64,000 bases of DNA from Tubulanus polymorphus (Eukaryota; Nemertea; Palaeonemertea; Tubulaniformes; Tubulanidae): NCBI RefSeq assembly GCF_964204645.1, contig NC_134025.1, positions 29,356,001 through 29,420,000 of the forward strand. Reading direction: 5' to 3'. Position 1 is the first letter of the stretch. Every line of letters begins with the position of its first letter. The notes beneath the pieces were generated by a model. That model was not told the origin of the DNA and made no database searches. It was given only the letters and a program-made list of their open reading frames with translations. Of this stretch, positions 48,061-62,295 are shown one piece after another. Made by a program: the position numbers and the translations under genes.

Positions 48061-48193
48061 TTCGCCGCAAATTACAGATGATGCGAGTTGGTTGACGGTA
48101 AATCAATACCGCCGTTTCTTTGGTCAGTTTCGTTTTACCGAAATCAACCAGAATCGGTTGAATACTATGTGTCGGTATATCGTAAAGATTTAG
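48061..48193 (+). CDS. Weak candidate terminal exon
   Basis: The acceptor TTGTTTTCAATTTACAG precedes 43 codons entered in phase 2 and ending TAG. The peptide has a protein-like mix (DDASWLTVNQYRRFFGQFRF, then TEINQNRLN). No family is recognised. A 98-codon minus-strand frame overlaps its last few codons and extends beyond. Confidence 0.17.
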
Positions 48194-50694
48194 ATAAATC
48201 GTTTATGCATATATTGCATTCGCTGCTATACGTTTGAGATAAGAAGGAAATGAACGAGCGAGTTTTTGGCGCCGGACCACACACCGGTTTCACTAATCCA
48301 AGCTCGTGTATTTCCCGTTCTGTCATCGGTAACACGGCACGGCATGCGATAATATGCTGTAGTCTGTTCAGATTGCGTTGAGTTGTTGTCGGGTTTGTAT
48401 AATGAATTAGCGGATGTACAGAGCGAAACATAATTCCGGAGTTGTACTTAACGTTTACCAATTTATATGCGTGTATATGCCTCGCATACGCAATACATAT
48501 TCCGTAATGCTCAATATATAGATATTATATACTTTATCGCGAGAATCACATATCATCAGTTCATCCATTAATTAATTCAGTGAAAGTCCAGCTTAATTCA
48601 GACAGTAGCGAATGTACGAGAATGTATTTGTAAAGCGGTCTAATGGATTCCTGGAATTCCAAGCGTTTCCGGTATAAATCCGCGTCTTCTGTAATAAAAA
48701 CACAAAAATGGATTTTACAAAGACGTACATAAGCCACCAGAACTAATCATAATCAAAACCATGGGTCAATTTTTAAAGATTCAATAACTATTTTTATTTC
48801 TTTCGCTTTTCGATGGGAAAAAGATGTGGGATTATTATAATTTTCTAGATTTTATCTACTTCGGTTATTAGAAAGTTTTTTCATCATTGGACGCTCCTCC
48901 TGTTGTAGAGCCTTATGGCTCGAGGTGTCTCCTTTACATTCAATTTATATTAAATGTAATTTAACGTATTGTAATTGTCATTGAGGTGAAAATGAATACA
49001 TCGATCCATTCATTATAAGATATTGAAAAAACGGATGTGATACATTTATGTTTGTCTATTTGAAAACGAGTTTGTGGAATTTTCAAATCGTTTTTCTTTG
49101 TTTCTTGCAGTCTTTGTCTATTTTCATTCCTTCCGTTCGATGGGAAATTAGATTTATACAATAATGAAAAGATCGTGATCAGTTTCTCCTTCTAAAAATA
49201 AGTTTGGTGGGATTTTCAACTTTTTATTGTTTGTATTCTATACGCGTCAATCTTTTCGTCCTTTCGCTCGACGATAAGTTGATAATGAAACGTGTATATA
49301 TGATATGCTATTGAACAGAATACAGATAAATGATTTCGGGGTTTCTGTAGGAAACGAACGTTGTTCGAATGCGAACTCCAATGACAACGGTAAATTCCGC
49401 GGCAAATCCATAAATACAATTACCGAACAGATAAAACTGTCCGATCAGTTTGTCGGCCAGTTTGATTTATCCGCAGCCGAATGTTTCGTATACCGATTAC
49501 CGACACACCTAAACAAATAACCTTTTCATATAAAACTTCGATAGAAACACATTTGACTCCAAAACATTAACATCGGTTTGATTAGATAAGATAAATAAGA
49601 TAAACAAATGAACTTTTATGTATTTATTTCAGTTTGTAAAATACACCTCAAAATGTGGATTTTATCGCCACTGAAGTGAATCAACGCTATATAACTAAAC
49701 AAAGCCGAACATGTTCATTTAGTTAATGATTCTCGTTGATTCTCGTTTATTCTCGTGGGATTTTCTCGTAAAGCGGAAAGTTGATGACTGGGAGAAAACA
49801 TGTGCAGTTCTTTCGAAAAGACACGTTTTATAAACAGATAGACACCAGCCTGGGATACAATTCGGCCTTAAAACGCGAAGATGTTTATTCTTTGTGATTT
49901 TTCCGTCAGACAGAGGCACAAACCACTGCACAGAAAACCAGCTCTTAAATAAATGCGATGAATTCTACGAATTTTTATTAGGTGCTGTCAAAGCTCGTGT
50001 TTGCATGAATAAAAAATTCCAATTTGTCCAAGTTCTAATGTTTCTACTTTCACTTGATTTACGACGGTTGAAATTCGAGATCATTTTCGTGGCAAAAATA
50101 AACTCTGGAAATAAATTGCCTACACGAAAAAATTGTGTTCAACACGAAATTCCAATGATATCGAAAAAGTAACTATCGCGTCGAGTTAGTTTTAAGCACT
50201 GATGCGGAAGAAGGGTTTTATTCGAGGAGATATCGAGTGGTTTTTCTAGCTGGTGCTCATTAGATACAGAATCACCTCCCATCTCACCTCACGTGACGTT
50301 ACATAACAAATACAGACGAACACATGTTGAAAAATAACGTCTATTAGAAGATGATTAATATGGTTATGGTGTTGACGTGTTTTCACGGGGGTCCCATCGT
50401 ACCGTTTCGTGGACGCAGATTTGTCGATGATTCATATGGAGCTGATGGTGAGTATTTTCCACCTAGTTGGGCACGGTGAGCACCGATTTGTCTTCCACAT
50501 TCAAGAGAATAATCGACTACTCGTAAAACTCGCTTAAATGGAGCGCGATGATTCGATTCGCATTACAAATAATCCGTCAAATCCTTCTACTTTATTTTGT
50601 ACAGAGAATTATTCATAATCCGTATTTTCCGTGTTCATTATATAATGAATATTTACATTCGCAAAGCTGAAAAAAAATTACGCTGTAACGACCG

Positions 50695-50921
50695 ACGACG
50701 ACGATGATGAGGATGATGATGATGATAGTGATGATGATGATGGCGATTGGAATTGTAGAGAAGCTGGGTTAACCAGGTATCTAAACCAACCACATGTAAT
50801 AAATACTCTGTATTGTATTTTGAATTACGAGCTTGTGCTACTATTGTATAATGGCTTCAGCCGGTATATGAATGAGTAGATGATGATGAAAATGATGATG
50901 GTGATGATGATGATGATTTTT
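50695..50921. repeat. Two GAT/ATG trinucleotide repeat tracts
   Basis: Imperfect (GAT)n runs lie at about 50695-50745 and 50877-50921, interrupted by GAC, GAG and GTG variants and separated by ordinary sequence. Confidence 0.85.
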
Positions 50922-53040
50922 TTCACCGTGTGACAGTAATTACGTGTAAAGGATAACGTATTGAGTGTAAGCGTCTATTAAGAGTCAGTAATATTGATAC
51001 ATTTCCTATCTGTATTAAGCAAGGAGAGAATTTGGAGTGATTTTTTATCGAACTTTTCATCGTCGTGACTTAGTTTAATAAGTCTCTACCCTGTCAAGTC
51101 AATGCTACTCGAGATTTTCAGTTGCTCATCCGTTCCACGTCACACTGAGTGGACTCCGCCATACTTCACATTGTTCCGCGCATTTATACGCATCTTACCC
51201 ATCATCCCGCGCGCGAAGCGTTTGCCAACGAATTTGTTTCCGGTTCTTTTTTCGAGAATCTGATGCAATTTGAAGCTTTAACAGTTGCTGCCGTCCAGTT
51301 TAAGAGTAGTTCTTTCCAAGAGAGTTTAGAGAATAAATACTCGACTCAGGAAAAGTTCGCCTACGTGGTTTCGGTATTCGATAGGTTACAATGACTCGAT
51401 CAACTCGCCTTATGTCAGTTCTCTGAATCGCATAGATTTACATGAGTTTAAAATTGCCGATACAACTGGATTTTCTTACGCAAAAATAATTATACTTATA
51501 ACTTAATTTACCAATATATGAATTTGTTACGGTTTTACAATTTACCTGTACGTAATTCCGCCCGATGACATTTATCTGGTCTCAATTTACTTCAATTTCT
51601 TATGGTTTTAGTCTTCGAGGACGGGATGAATCTCTATCAGTTTTTGTCCGCGGATGTTTCAATAACGCGTTGCCTTACATAATTGAAAGGCCGAAGGTCT
51701 GCACCAAAAATGGCGGATACCCTTGAAAAGCTGGGGAAACATGTCGATGAAAATCATAGCACAGAACCAAAGAACATCGATGATGAGTGGTGATAAATAC
51801 ATATATACATGTATTTATTCACTCAGAGCAAACGGACGGTATTTGTTGTCAGCATTTATCATTTATAAAACAATCCACTCCACCTCCACGCAGCAAAGAA
51901 ACCTTAGAAATTTATTATTTATGCGATAAACACGAGACTGAACCCCATTAAACGGCTGATAGACTGGTAATAGGTGATTATATAGCCCGGGGTTTACTTT
52001 GATCGCATTTACTCATAAATGCCATCATGATTCACGTCTATCAGCAGAAATCAATCAGACAGATCCGTCATCCTCTCAATCGATAAACAAACCTGATCAT
52101 CTCACCGAGATAAACCGAATTTCATCTTCGGTATTTCGGTATTTCAATTGCGCTATCGTTAGTGAATATCCGAGTAGAGGCTCCCTGTGTATAAAAGGGT
52201 TTAGATTAGGGAAATTAAGCTAGATATTCTATGCCTATCTAAGGAGACAAATCCATCGAAAATGACACTGCCCTCGGCAATGTTCTACTCAGAAAAATTG
52301 CGGAATCTTACAAACTTTATTTTTGTTCGTTTCGGGAGGAATTCGCTGTTTTCGTTTTTGTGATCGGTCCTCCGAATGAAGGCAAAGTATATATACGGTA
52401 ATAATGATATATATGCTCTATAAAGTGACCTCGTAATCTTAGCACGTTATTAATCACGAAACTGTGTATAACTGCTTCACCGCGACTCGAAATATCGCTC
52501 TCAAGACTTTTAGACGTCATTCTCGATAATAAGCCTTCAGCCTCCTTCTGGCCACCAATTTACCGTAAATTGCTCGACAAGCAAAGGTCGTGCCACTACG
52601 CCCGAGTCAGGTTGACTATTAGCGGAGACGAAGTGTCTCGCTACCCGCAGGAGTATGGCGCATTGGCGCGGTTAGATTAACCGGTCCTAATGACAACTCT
52701 AGATTGACTAAGATGAATGTAGTGAGCAATGCGTAGATCAATGTTCGTTTGCTAAATTGACTGATGAAACTCGCATACAATGAACACGTGGAATGAAACA
52801 CAACGAAAAGAAGGGATCATTATCGACCAGACCAAATTGCTTCATCTCAACCGTTACAGACTTCTTCCAGCCCAAAAACCGGTGATTAGATGCCCGGTAA
52901 GAATAGAGTGAATGGGGAAGAAAGATGAATACTGAATTGGCTCATGTCCTATATGCATTGAGAATTGCAAAGTTCTAGAAAAGACGTCAAATTGTCCATT
53001 TCACATTACATTTTAGAATGCAGGGCCCAGTTCTGCCTGT

Positions 53041-53104
53041 CCCACTTCAACCCGGGGGCTCACAATTAAAAATGAATTGAATTAGACCCCGGGTTCAAGT
53101 TGAT
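53041..53104. repeat. Short hairpin with CCCGGG arms
   Basis: ACTTCAACCCGGGG (53044) and CCCCGGGTTCAAGT (53087) are complementary apart from one base, with about 29 bp between. GGGCCCAGTTCTGCC lies just to the left, and the whole probably belongs to a decayed MITE. Confidence 0.6.
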
Positions 53105-54938
53105 ACCAGTCTATAAAACCAGTCCACGATTATCATCGACGTTCAGAGGCGAAATTGAATTTTCGCACTATCAGTATAACCCTAAATATACATCTTTCAA
53201 TCAGACAATATCATTCGCACGTGAGGCGCTTTTTGCTCTGTTTGCGGTGCGTTTAGTCATTGCCGGTGAAACTGAATCCTATAGAAAGAGTTTGTTCGTC
53301 ACAACATCGAGCAAATCTCTGAGGTAATCTCTGTATACGTATACATAAACAAAAAATATTCCCTCATTGATATCGTCTCATACTTCATCTACTTTTGCGA
53401 AAGGCGGCTCGTGGTATCCGCGTATAAAATCCGAGGTTTCCGAAACAATAGCCAATATAACCTGGGAATGGAAATAAAAAGAGACGCATCCCTCGTGGTT
53501 AAATGTCAACGGAGTCGTAGTTTATACCTTGACTACGAACTGCGTTTTACATAATTCATTTTCTGTCCTAATACGACATTGAATCTACCAGAATCTTTCT
53601 GTCGATCGCGTGTATTATTTTGAAAGAGCTCTGATTCCTAGAAAAAATATATAGTTCGAAAAGTGCCGTTCACTGAAGAATACAAGATTTAAGGTCACCG
53701 ATTTCTCGAATTAAGAATAAAAGTCAAAGTGTGCCTCGGGAATGACGTTAGTTCCAGGCCAGTCACTGGTCGATCAATTTCAGGCACTCATCTTAAAAAT
53801 CATGTCCTCTTAACCTACATTCTGTGTAAGATAATATCTAACACGGGTGCGGGTAAAGTTAGCGAACTGCTGCCGCTTCTTGTGTCGTCACATAGACATC
53901 AATAATAGATACACCTCACCCTATAATACAAATCTATATTGTTCCAAATTTGAAAATGACATAATAATACATTTCGCGGAAAATATTTTCCTCTTTGCCC
54001 CAAAGTTGTTGTTCTAAAACGTATATATAAATCCATATTTTTGCATTACTCGAATTACTAGAATTACTCACGTTTCTATTCGCCAACTATGATGCAGATT
54101 ACAGCCATCTTTAACATGAAGTACCCACCCTGGAGATACAATGCACTTATCGACAAGGCCATTTTAGAGGCGGGTTATTTTCTACTGAATTTTTGCCTTG
54201 ATTATATCGATATCGGTGTCAAAAACACAGAAAATCGTTCTGCTCCTCCGTTGACCCAAGGCACTTCCTATTCACGTAGGTTTTTATATACGTCGTTTAT
54301 ATAAAAATTCGAAAATATTTATCTTGAATTGAAGATCACTATCAGCCTCGAGCTTTTTACGTTCGAACGATTTTCATACGCGTTTCCATTTTCTAGATGA
54401 GCGGAAATGGATATGAAATATGACTGATTCAGTCTTGGCGTTTAAGTTTTTTTCTCCTGAAATTGTATTGAATATACGCAATATGAATTCAAATACCCAA
54501 TACTCAGTGGGAGTAAAGGTAACAAAAGGTATAATCACTTTATTGATATTTTACGCTCTGTTGGAAAAATCTGTTCATACGTACAACTGTGACACTTATT
54601 TCTCCAAACAAATATGTTTGAACTGTAGATCTGTTTACGTGCTTTTTATTTAAGCAGTGAATATGAACGTATAACAAACATTATTTGTTATATCATGAGT
54701 GAGTGTAGTATAAGTGCGCGATCAGATCACACGTGATTGGAGTTTTATTTGCATCTGTGATATCGCTTGTTGTCGTGGGTGACACGTCAAAAACTCTTGT
54801 TGCTAATGAGTAACACGAATATATCGACGATGACAGAAAACCTTTTGTTCTAAAGTCACTTAACGTCTGCGAGACGAGACAATAAACTGTATTACGCGTT
54901 GCCGATCATATGTCTGGCTGATTAGTAATGTTTTACAG

Positions 54939-55136
54939 CCTGATCGAGTCTAGCACACCTGATCGAGTCTAGCGCACCTGATCGAGTCTAGCTCACCTGA
55001 TCGAGCCTAGCGCACTTGATCGAGTCTAGCGCACCTGATTGAGCCTATCGGATCTGATCGAGTACAGCGCACCTGATCGAGTATAGCACACCTCATCGAG
55101 CCTAGCGCACCTGATCGAGTATAGCGCACCTGATCG
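54939..55136. repeat. Minisatellite, about 10.4 units of 19 bp
   Basis: The unit is CCTGATCGAGTCTAGCGCA with point variants (GAGCC, GAGTA, TCGGA). The register is kept at 19 bp throughout. The unit contains GATC and CTAG. There is no open frame and no inverted flanks are seen. Confidence 0.93.
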
Positions 55137-56179
55137 GAACCAAGCAAACGTTTTGGCAGAGATTTATGATATCGAGCTTTCTGAAATCAGTAACAAAAAC
55201 ATGATACACTTCAAAACATGATACACTGGATATGCTTCAGGGCACTTTATATGTGTACATATATTTGTCAATATACATACATGTCATTCGACTTATTCCG
55301 GCTGAAATTCTGCATTCGGTTAAATTTTGCAATCTATACTCTCTGTCCGGGAAACCAAAACGTCGAGACTCTCAGCATAGCGTTCTTCACTCAGTCAATC
55401 ACGAGTGGTCCAATCGTTGAACCATCGAGTTTCTTTTTCTAAGCCAATATAACCTATTTGTCTGAAGTGGACGTCACATAAGAGCACTGATTGCGGTACG
55501 GGCATCCGTAGCATTATATTGCTCTGATGAGAGAACTGAATGAAGGGTAACAACATCAACCAGCGGGGTATCCGGAATCAACTCTGTCTCCATCATCATC
55601 ATCAAAACTCTGTATGAAACCCGGAACTTAAGCATCTCGTTCACTTCATCCGGCTTCATCTACTTTCAGTCTACGGCACTCGAAATCAGTGCCTACCTAT
55701 TGAAATATATAACGCCATTATGGAAAATTTAACGGCTCTAAATATCAACAGCGATTTTTCACAAATCACGGTCGGAAATTAGAACACATTTTTCAAAATT
55801 GATTTTGTAACGTGTTGCTCGTCGGTATAAAATCGTGAATAGAATGCTAGAATGCGAGGCACCACGCCTTTTCAAATGCCAGCATTTTTGATCCAATGCA
55901 TGAAATAACTGTACGAACAGCCAAATATTAATGTTCTACTTGTTTAGTATGATTTTCACTGATAAGAAACAAGTTTTTTTTTACTTTCATTGAAACGTAG
56001 ATGACCGACTAGCCTAAAGGAACCTGGCAGATCCTCACTTTCCACAAAAAGCAAACCATGATTTCTACAGTGCGGAAACTCCATTTACTCCACCCGGCTA
56101 TGATATCAGCTATGGTGTACATGTTACCTCTGTAGAGGTATCAGAGGTTTTATATACAACATATTCAACAATCATCTTC

Positions 56180-56262
56180 CATCACCAGGGATTCAAACCT
56201 GATTGCATCGCGAGACTCTGTCACGGCACAAACACCGTGATACCACCAGGTTCGAATCGCTA
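56180..56262 (-). repeat. tRNA-derived SINE-like fragment
   Basis: On the minus strand, CCTGGTGGTATCACGG (A-box-like) is followed about 45 nt later by GGTTTGAATCC (B-box-like), with an internal stem CACGGTGTTTGTGCCGTG. The cloverleaf does not fold properly, so this is a decayed SINE head or chance, not a tRNA gene. Confidence 0.3.
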
Positions 56263-57867
56263 TCTGGAAGTTGATCCAACAAGCTTTGTGCATCTGTTAA
56301 TCTCTGGCGCTGGTGTCAACGTTGACGCTTCATAAGTCTGTGGTGACAGGTTTGCTATAGATATGGGCAACCCTTGAACAGTACCAGTTACTAGTTCAAA
56401 CAGTAACACTTATGAACATATAATCGTTGTTTGTCGGTGAATTTCGACCATTGTCATAGAAAGCCGTAGCAGAACAAGGAAACCTAACAGCAGATAATTG
56501 TTTCTTGAGAAGTTCCATTAGTGAAAACACCATTCTCTTTGTTCGCGCTTCAACAAATCACCGAAACCCATTCGAATCCCCCACATCTCAGGTTCTTTCT
56601 TTTGTTTCAAAGTGAAAGAAACCGAAAGTTTCTCGTGCGTGGACGGATGCATGAAAGACCATGTCATTAGTCATTAGTTAATTACTGATAACAAAAACAT
56701 CGCGTATAGAATGATAAACCTGTTTGTTCCTCATCGGTCGTGCGAAACGAGTCATCATCCACCCGATGCAGCTTTCAAATATCGACTTCACTTTTAACCC
56801 ATCGAAATAATCATCGCTATTCTTTTAAACGGAAGCATTGGTTTTAGTCGCGTTACAGACTCCGTCGGCAGCATGGTGGCTTCAGACATTTTCTAAATTC
56901 ATGATAAAAGACTTTCCGTGAAGTGATAAGACGAATACATATAAATTCATATGCATTAGATTATAAGGGGAGATCTTATGATATTTTGATCAATCGAGGA
57001 AGTTTGAAATCTGTAAACTTTGATCATTTCTTAGTTGATGAATCTTTCCATTTCAAAATCTTCTTTTGTATAGAACGAGTTCAATTGCAAATCTCTGCGG
57101 AAACCAATCGAACTTGGCGGAGGGTGAAGTGACTTCCCGAACATTAGCGTCTGTTTTTTTGTGCTTTGATTCCAATACGACTGTTGCAACCTGTTGAGAA
57201 TACTCCCGCAGGTGTTGTGGCACGCGTCTTCAACGTAATTACCTGTGGAATGTTTTTTAAAACGTAGTGAGTAAAAGATAATTATTAATTACAAGCCGAG
57301 CAATTACGATTAAAGAGACCGGTGCGTTCATTATCTAATTACAGCGGATAACGCAACGTGATAGTATAGCAGCCTGCGGCGGCAGGATACATCACCGTCA
57401 TAGACTCACTTCACGACATTCTGTCGCGGCTGTGATTCGGACGTTGTTTTAACCAGTGAACACGCGGCCGCCGCGATATACGTACTCTGACTAAACTTCA
57501 TCGCACGCGTTGGTGTTGCACGACTATATAAATCGCTAGTATTTACAAATACCCCCTCATTATACACAGACACACCAGCACAAACGAAAATCAAAATCAA
57601 TCGTCAAAGCTTCCTACCGATGATTTTTTGCCGCCGGCTTTTTTGAAACAATAAGAAAATAAAGCATCGCTCGGGTTTTTACGCACACGTTTTCAACAGC
57701 AGAACTTGCCGATATTTTGACTTGATATGCGGGAGACGCTTGATCGTTTGAAAGGATAAATAACGCAAAGATTAGTGGGATAAGACGCAGTGGATTATCG
57801 CCAGAACGGGGCAAGTTACATAGCGGAAATATTTAGAAAATTAAATCCCGGTAAGTTATAGAACATT

Positions 57868-57886
57868 TATATATATATATATATAT
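57868..57886. repeat. (TA)n run
   Basis: A perfect dinucleotide TA tract. Confidence 0.9.
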
Positions 57887-58633
57887 CACATCTTGAATGA
57901 TACGATTATATCTTCTTTAATCGGGTTATAATGATCCAGCGATAATTATTGATTCTTGATTTCAGTTTGCAACAAAATTTCATTTTGTATTTCACTCGTG
58001 TAGAGTGAAGAGTTGACTGAAGAGTTGTATTGAAGTAGACGCCACATGTATATACCTACGTATCAACTATCAAATAGTCGTCGAAGAACAATATCAATAA
58101 ACAATTCGATCCAATATTATATATACATTGCAAAAAGAAATGTACATGTTCTCTCGAAACTGTTTAACGAGCTATTAATTGTGTATTGGGAATTAGAAAC
58201 TCAAGATCAAACATTTCACGTCTATTACAACATGAAACGACTGCGGGCTAAAATCACACCGTATTGAATACCAGTCTTTTCATCTACGCATCACCGCTGT
58301 TAGGGCGTTACATTTAATATATACTTTTTAAAACCTAAACAGGGCTGGGCTACAACTTTTGATGCAACATTTGCTTAAGATTATGGTGTCAGTCGACTAC
58401 AGGGAAATATCAAATTTTTCTCAGAGTTAGAATTGAATCCGGTTAATTTAGAATCGCTACAACAGTAATTACTCATTATCACGTTAATAGATTAACACTG
58501 TTACACTGTTCACTCGACTAGTGCTCTTATTACATGTATTATACCTTTAAAGACGTCTAATCTCGCTGTAATGAAAGCTTCATGAAACAATTTGATAAAA
58601 TAGTTAAAATGTTTGATTAATGTTTTTTAAAAG

Positions 58634-58936
58634 ATGTACGGAAAGCCTGGCGATGTAATGCGCACCTTTTCCGAGAAAATGATGATTGATGGTGGACGTA
58701 GCTTCACCTTGTATCTGAAATTTCACACGCAAAAGAATCGTTGTCTGCAATCAGGAGATATTCATTTTCACCTGGATCCGGTGACAAAAATGCGCGTGAA
58801 AAAAAAAAATGTTTTGAAACTCATTTCCATCGAAAACATGCAACAAAATGATAGCAACGTTTCGGAAGTGTGGACAAAACCGCAGTTGAATTCGCTGCAA
58901 TTTGTGGCACAAGATTCATTTATTTTCCGTAAATAG
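58634..58936 (+). CDS. Weak candidate coding exon, 100 codons
   Basis: The frame starts at an ATG directly after TTTTTTAAAAG and runs 100 codons to TAG. The peptide is polar and protein-like (GDVMRTFSEKMMIDGGRSFT, then SGDIHFHLDPVTKMRVKKKN), with no hydrophobic segment and no recognised domain. Length is at the edge of chance; the preceding acceptor is weak. Confidence 0.2.
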   Translation: MYGKPGDVMRTFSEKMMIDGGRSFTLYLKFHTQKNRCLQSGDIHFHLDPVTKMRVKKKNVLKLISIENMQQNDSNVSEVWTKPQLNSLQFVAQDSFIFRK

Positions 58937-61900
58937 AAAATTCAAATCCGATTAATATATCGTTTAGGCGACTTCTTGGATATTCTGGAAACGGCTTAAT
59001 TTTAGATAAATCATCATAAATTCCTTCGTCGGGTATTTAAAATCATAAGCGTAAACCCGCATGTTTAACTGTCATTTTCTAACACGGAATTTTAAGATTT
59101 ATTGATGTTAAAAGGTTTCGTAAAATTAAGCTGATAGGCAACAAAACGCACCGAGCAAACAAAATGGACTAACACTGTTAAAAAAGTGACCAATACCCGA
59201 GTTGGCGATGCTTTTGATAATGAACGCATATTTTATTAGACACAACAGCAATAAACATCCCTAATCTAAAGATTAAATTGTAAATAATTCATGGAAAATA
59301 AAGGTATATTGAAACTAAAATAATGAACTTGATGGACGATAAAAACCCCCAAACCTACAGGGACTCATCCATCCGATATTGATAACTTTCCCAACTATCC
59401 GGCGTTCGTAGAAAACTATTTGTTTTAAGGTTTGTGTAAAGCTGATCATTCCGTGCTAACTATTTACGAGGGACTGCAGTAATCGTGGGCAATATTTCGA
59501 AAAAGCGTTTAGACTAGGGATAATAAGCAATAGACGAGTCTCATTTGTCATGCACTTTTAAATTACTATCTTCGCTATTCTTGTCACATCTCTACAATAA
59601 ACCAAATCAAATAGCTGTGTCAATTTGCCTCGCTGTCATCGGAATCTGTCGCCGTCCAATTCAATCTTTCCATAAATTATCTTTATGGTCGTTAGATTAC
59701 ATTTTTTTGCTAAAAACATTTGCAGTTACGTAACATTCACCACACTTGTTTCATCGAAAAAGGACAGCAAAAGGTTTTTATGAGCAATGAAACTGCGCTG
59801 ACAATATGAGCCGGTGGTCGTCTGGGTATAAGTAGAGATTATTCACGTGACGTCACGGTGTGGCAAATTGGCCGTCAAACGTAAGGAACGTACGTTAGGA
59901 ACTTACGTAGTCACGCGACTATAACCGTAGCTTCGATAGATATAGTTTATACAGAATGATGAATATCGAACTGAAGTAGTTTGAAATGTGTCAAAGGTTA
60001 AAGAATGAACATCAAAAAATGCATGCGAGTGAAAAAGATCATTTAATAAACACATCATCAACAAACATATCCATCAGAAAGATTCTGTACTTAGTAAAGT
60101 ATTTTATTAAGTTATCACGTTTTATTACACAGATTTGAATAAGAATACAGCGATAGATACTTTTAAAAAAGGAGAGACCAATAACCAGTTTATATATAAC
60201 ATGAATCAGTAGTGTTTTGTATTGAATTACTGCAGCCGAAAGCTGAGGGAATTTTTCCGCTAAAATTGTTGGTAGTTTCTAAATTATGAAGGTATAATGC
60301 GATACTCAAATCGTGCATTAAACCCGAAACCGACGAAATTTCGACTTTTCCGAGCAAAGAAATATGAGACACGTACATGATAGATCTAGTTTTATGGTAT
60401 GCACGTATAAATAATGTGTTTCTTTCATAGCTAAGAAGAAATGACATAATTTAATCAAGCACGAAGCGAATATGATCGTCTTTTTTAATAGGGAAAAGTT
60501 GCCTCGGAAAAAATAGAAATCGGCTATCACATTTCTGAGAGTCTTTAACCCATTGAGCGCCGGGTGCATTATTAGTGGGTTCGAAGTTTTCTATTACACT
60601 GTGGCAGAAAGGCTAGTAAGAAGAAACTCTGCTGCCATCAGGATTCGTTGACCGACACTGATGACGCCTCTCAAGAATTCGATTGACGCAGCAACTTCAA
60701 ACGTGACTTCGACAGCAATGGACACTGCGGCCTGATCGCCCATTTTTCAAGCTTTAGTATGATACCGAATTATAAACGAACGAACCAAATTCATTTCAAT
60801 CCCATCTATGAATAAAAAAATCAAATGAATAACTTTCGGCCCAAACGAAAACGAAATTCGTGTTAGGCATAAACGGACGTCATTTTGATCCCTTGTGATC
60901 TTCCTACTGTCGAGATATTTTTAATATAATATCTGCGCACATTTATCCGTTTGCGATTGACGACAAAACGAACAACACCACACACACACACACACACGCG
61001 GTCTACTCGACACAAACAGCTTTCAGGTTCATATCGGTTTTCCCACGATTAAAGTCCCTCCGCAGATACTTTTATCCAACTCACTCGTCTCCGTTCGGCT
61101 TTTACCCGATGCTACAACGAATCAATATTGATAAAACTACTTAATAACTTCACTTTTCGGTGGCGTGATATTTCCTCTCTAAAGATTGACGCCGCGCTAA
61201 AAGCCGTTTGCGTAATTGCAAAATTAGGCGTCGATTAGAGAAGATGAGATATATACAAAAATCGCTGACAAAATATCGAGCCATTTATAATATCTCTAAA
61301 TCACTGATAGAATGAGAACATCTGATTAATAGAGCGCGGGAATAATTCAATCAACATATCAGAAATCATTCCCAAAATAAATAAGGTGCAGCACTCTTAA
61401 TAATGGTTATTACGCTTGTTCACCTTCGCGTCTCCTCCACCCGCTTTTAGTTCAGAAATGCTTAATAACCACGAGGTAGATTGATTCATAATTGTCTTTC
61501 GAATACCTCTCGCTAAGATGACAATAACCACCAATTTGAACCATCGACCAGTTGTAGAGAAGGCTAAAACAATTTACAAATTGATATAGGTCGGCGACGT
61601 GACATTGGAGAATAAGGCCACTGTCGTGAACAATCAATCAAACATGGCTTATGAAATTGAACGATCTAAGACCGATTTGGTGCCTTGGATCTAAAAAAGT
61701 TTTAGAGGACGTGGTCTACAAATAGTGACGCAGACTATTGGTCCAAAACTCTGAATGACCATGGACAAAACACGCGTAAAAATAGTCATGAAAACCGAGA
61801 AACACGAAAAAAAAACTGATGGAAATCGCGTTGAGTTACAATCAATAAGCTACTGATATCGTTATATTCACGGTTTTATAAAACCTAGAATTATCTCGAT

Positions 61901-62295
61901 GGTTCAGACAACGCCTGCAATTTCCAAAAACGTTTCAAAATGAACGCGCTCGATTCGATTAGACCATCCAAAAAGACTGTTGTTGTACGAATTTCCTATT
62001 CGCAAAAGTATCAGTTTTTCGTCTGTGACAACCACCCAAGAACGGTAATAATAGTATTTGACATCGGCTCATATTTCTGTTTCGATGCAAGCAATAAATC
62101 GACTTTTCAACTATACTGCTGCCAACACTGAACCGACCGTTCACACTTGCCAATGAGTTTTCTAATATAACTTCTATTTCGATGTATAGGAAGAAACGGG
62201 TGACTTATATTTCATTTCAAATTGAAACCGTCGACTTCGTATTATTCGAAGTATGAGATATGAATGAAGGGTAGTCTAGAGTAGTGGTTTTTTCA
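58937..62295. other. Long stretch without a supported gene
   Basis: It holds a CA microsatellite near 60.98 kb. Frames on both strands are short and unsupported. Confidence 0.4.
60978..60998. repeat. (CA)n microsatellite
   Basis: About ten CA units ending in CGCGG. Confidence 0.9.

Larger units (their letters stand above)
48194..54938. other. Long stretch without a supported gene
   Basis: Trinucleotide repeats lie at 50.7-50.9 kb and a hairpin at 53.0 kb. Acceptor-like sites near 49350 and 51611 open frames of 40-57 codons, but no gene can be assembled. Confidence 0.4.
55137..58633. other. Long stretch without a supported gene
   Basis: Apart from a SINE-like fragment at 56.2 kb and a TA run at 57.87 kb, it shows only chance-length frames. 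The motif AACCTGGC(A/G)GAT near 56020 also occurs near 40675 and may belong to the same dispersed repeat. Confidence 0.4.

Noticed and set aside
49719-51394. Run of protein-like frames that first suggested a decayed virus or element gene
   Set aside because: All three frames look equally plausible on inspection; no domain or repeat boundary supports it.
56180-56280. Serine-type tRNA gene
   Set aside because: The acceptor and T stems do not pair; at best it is a SINE head.
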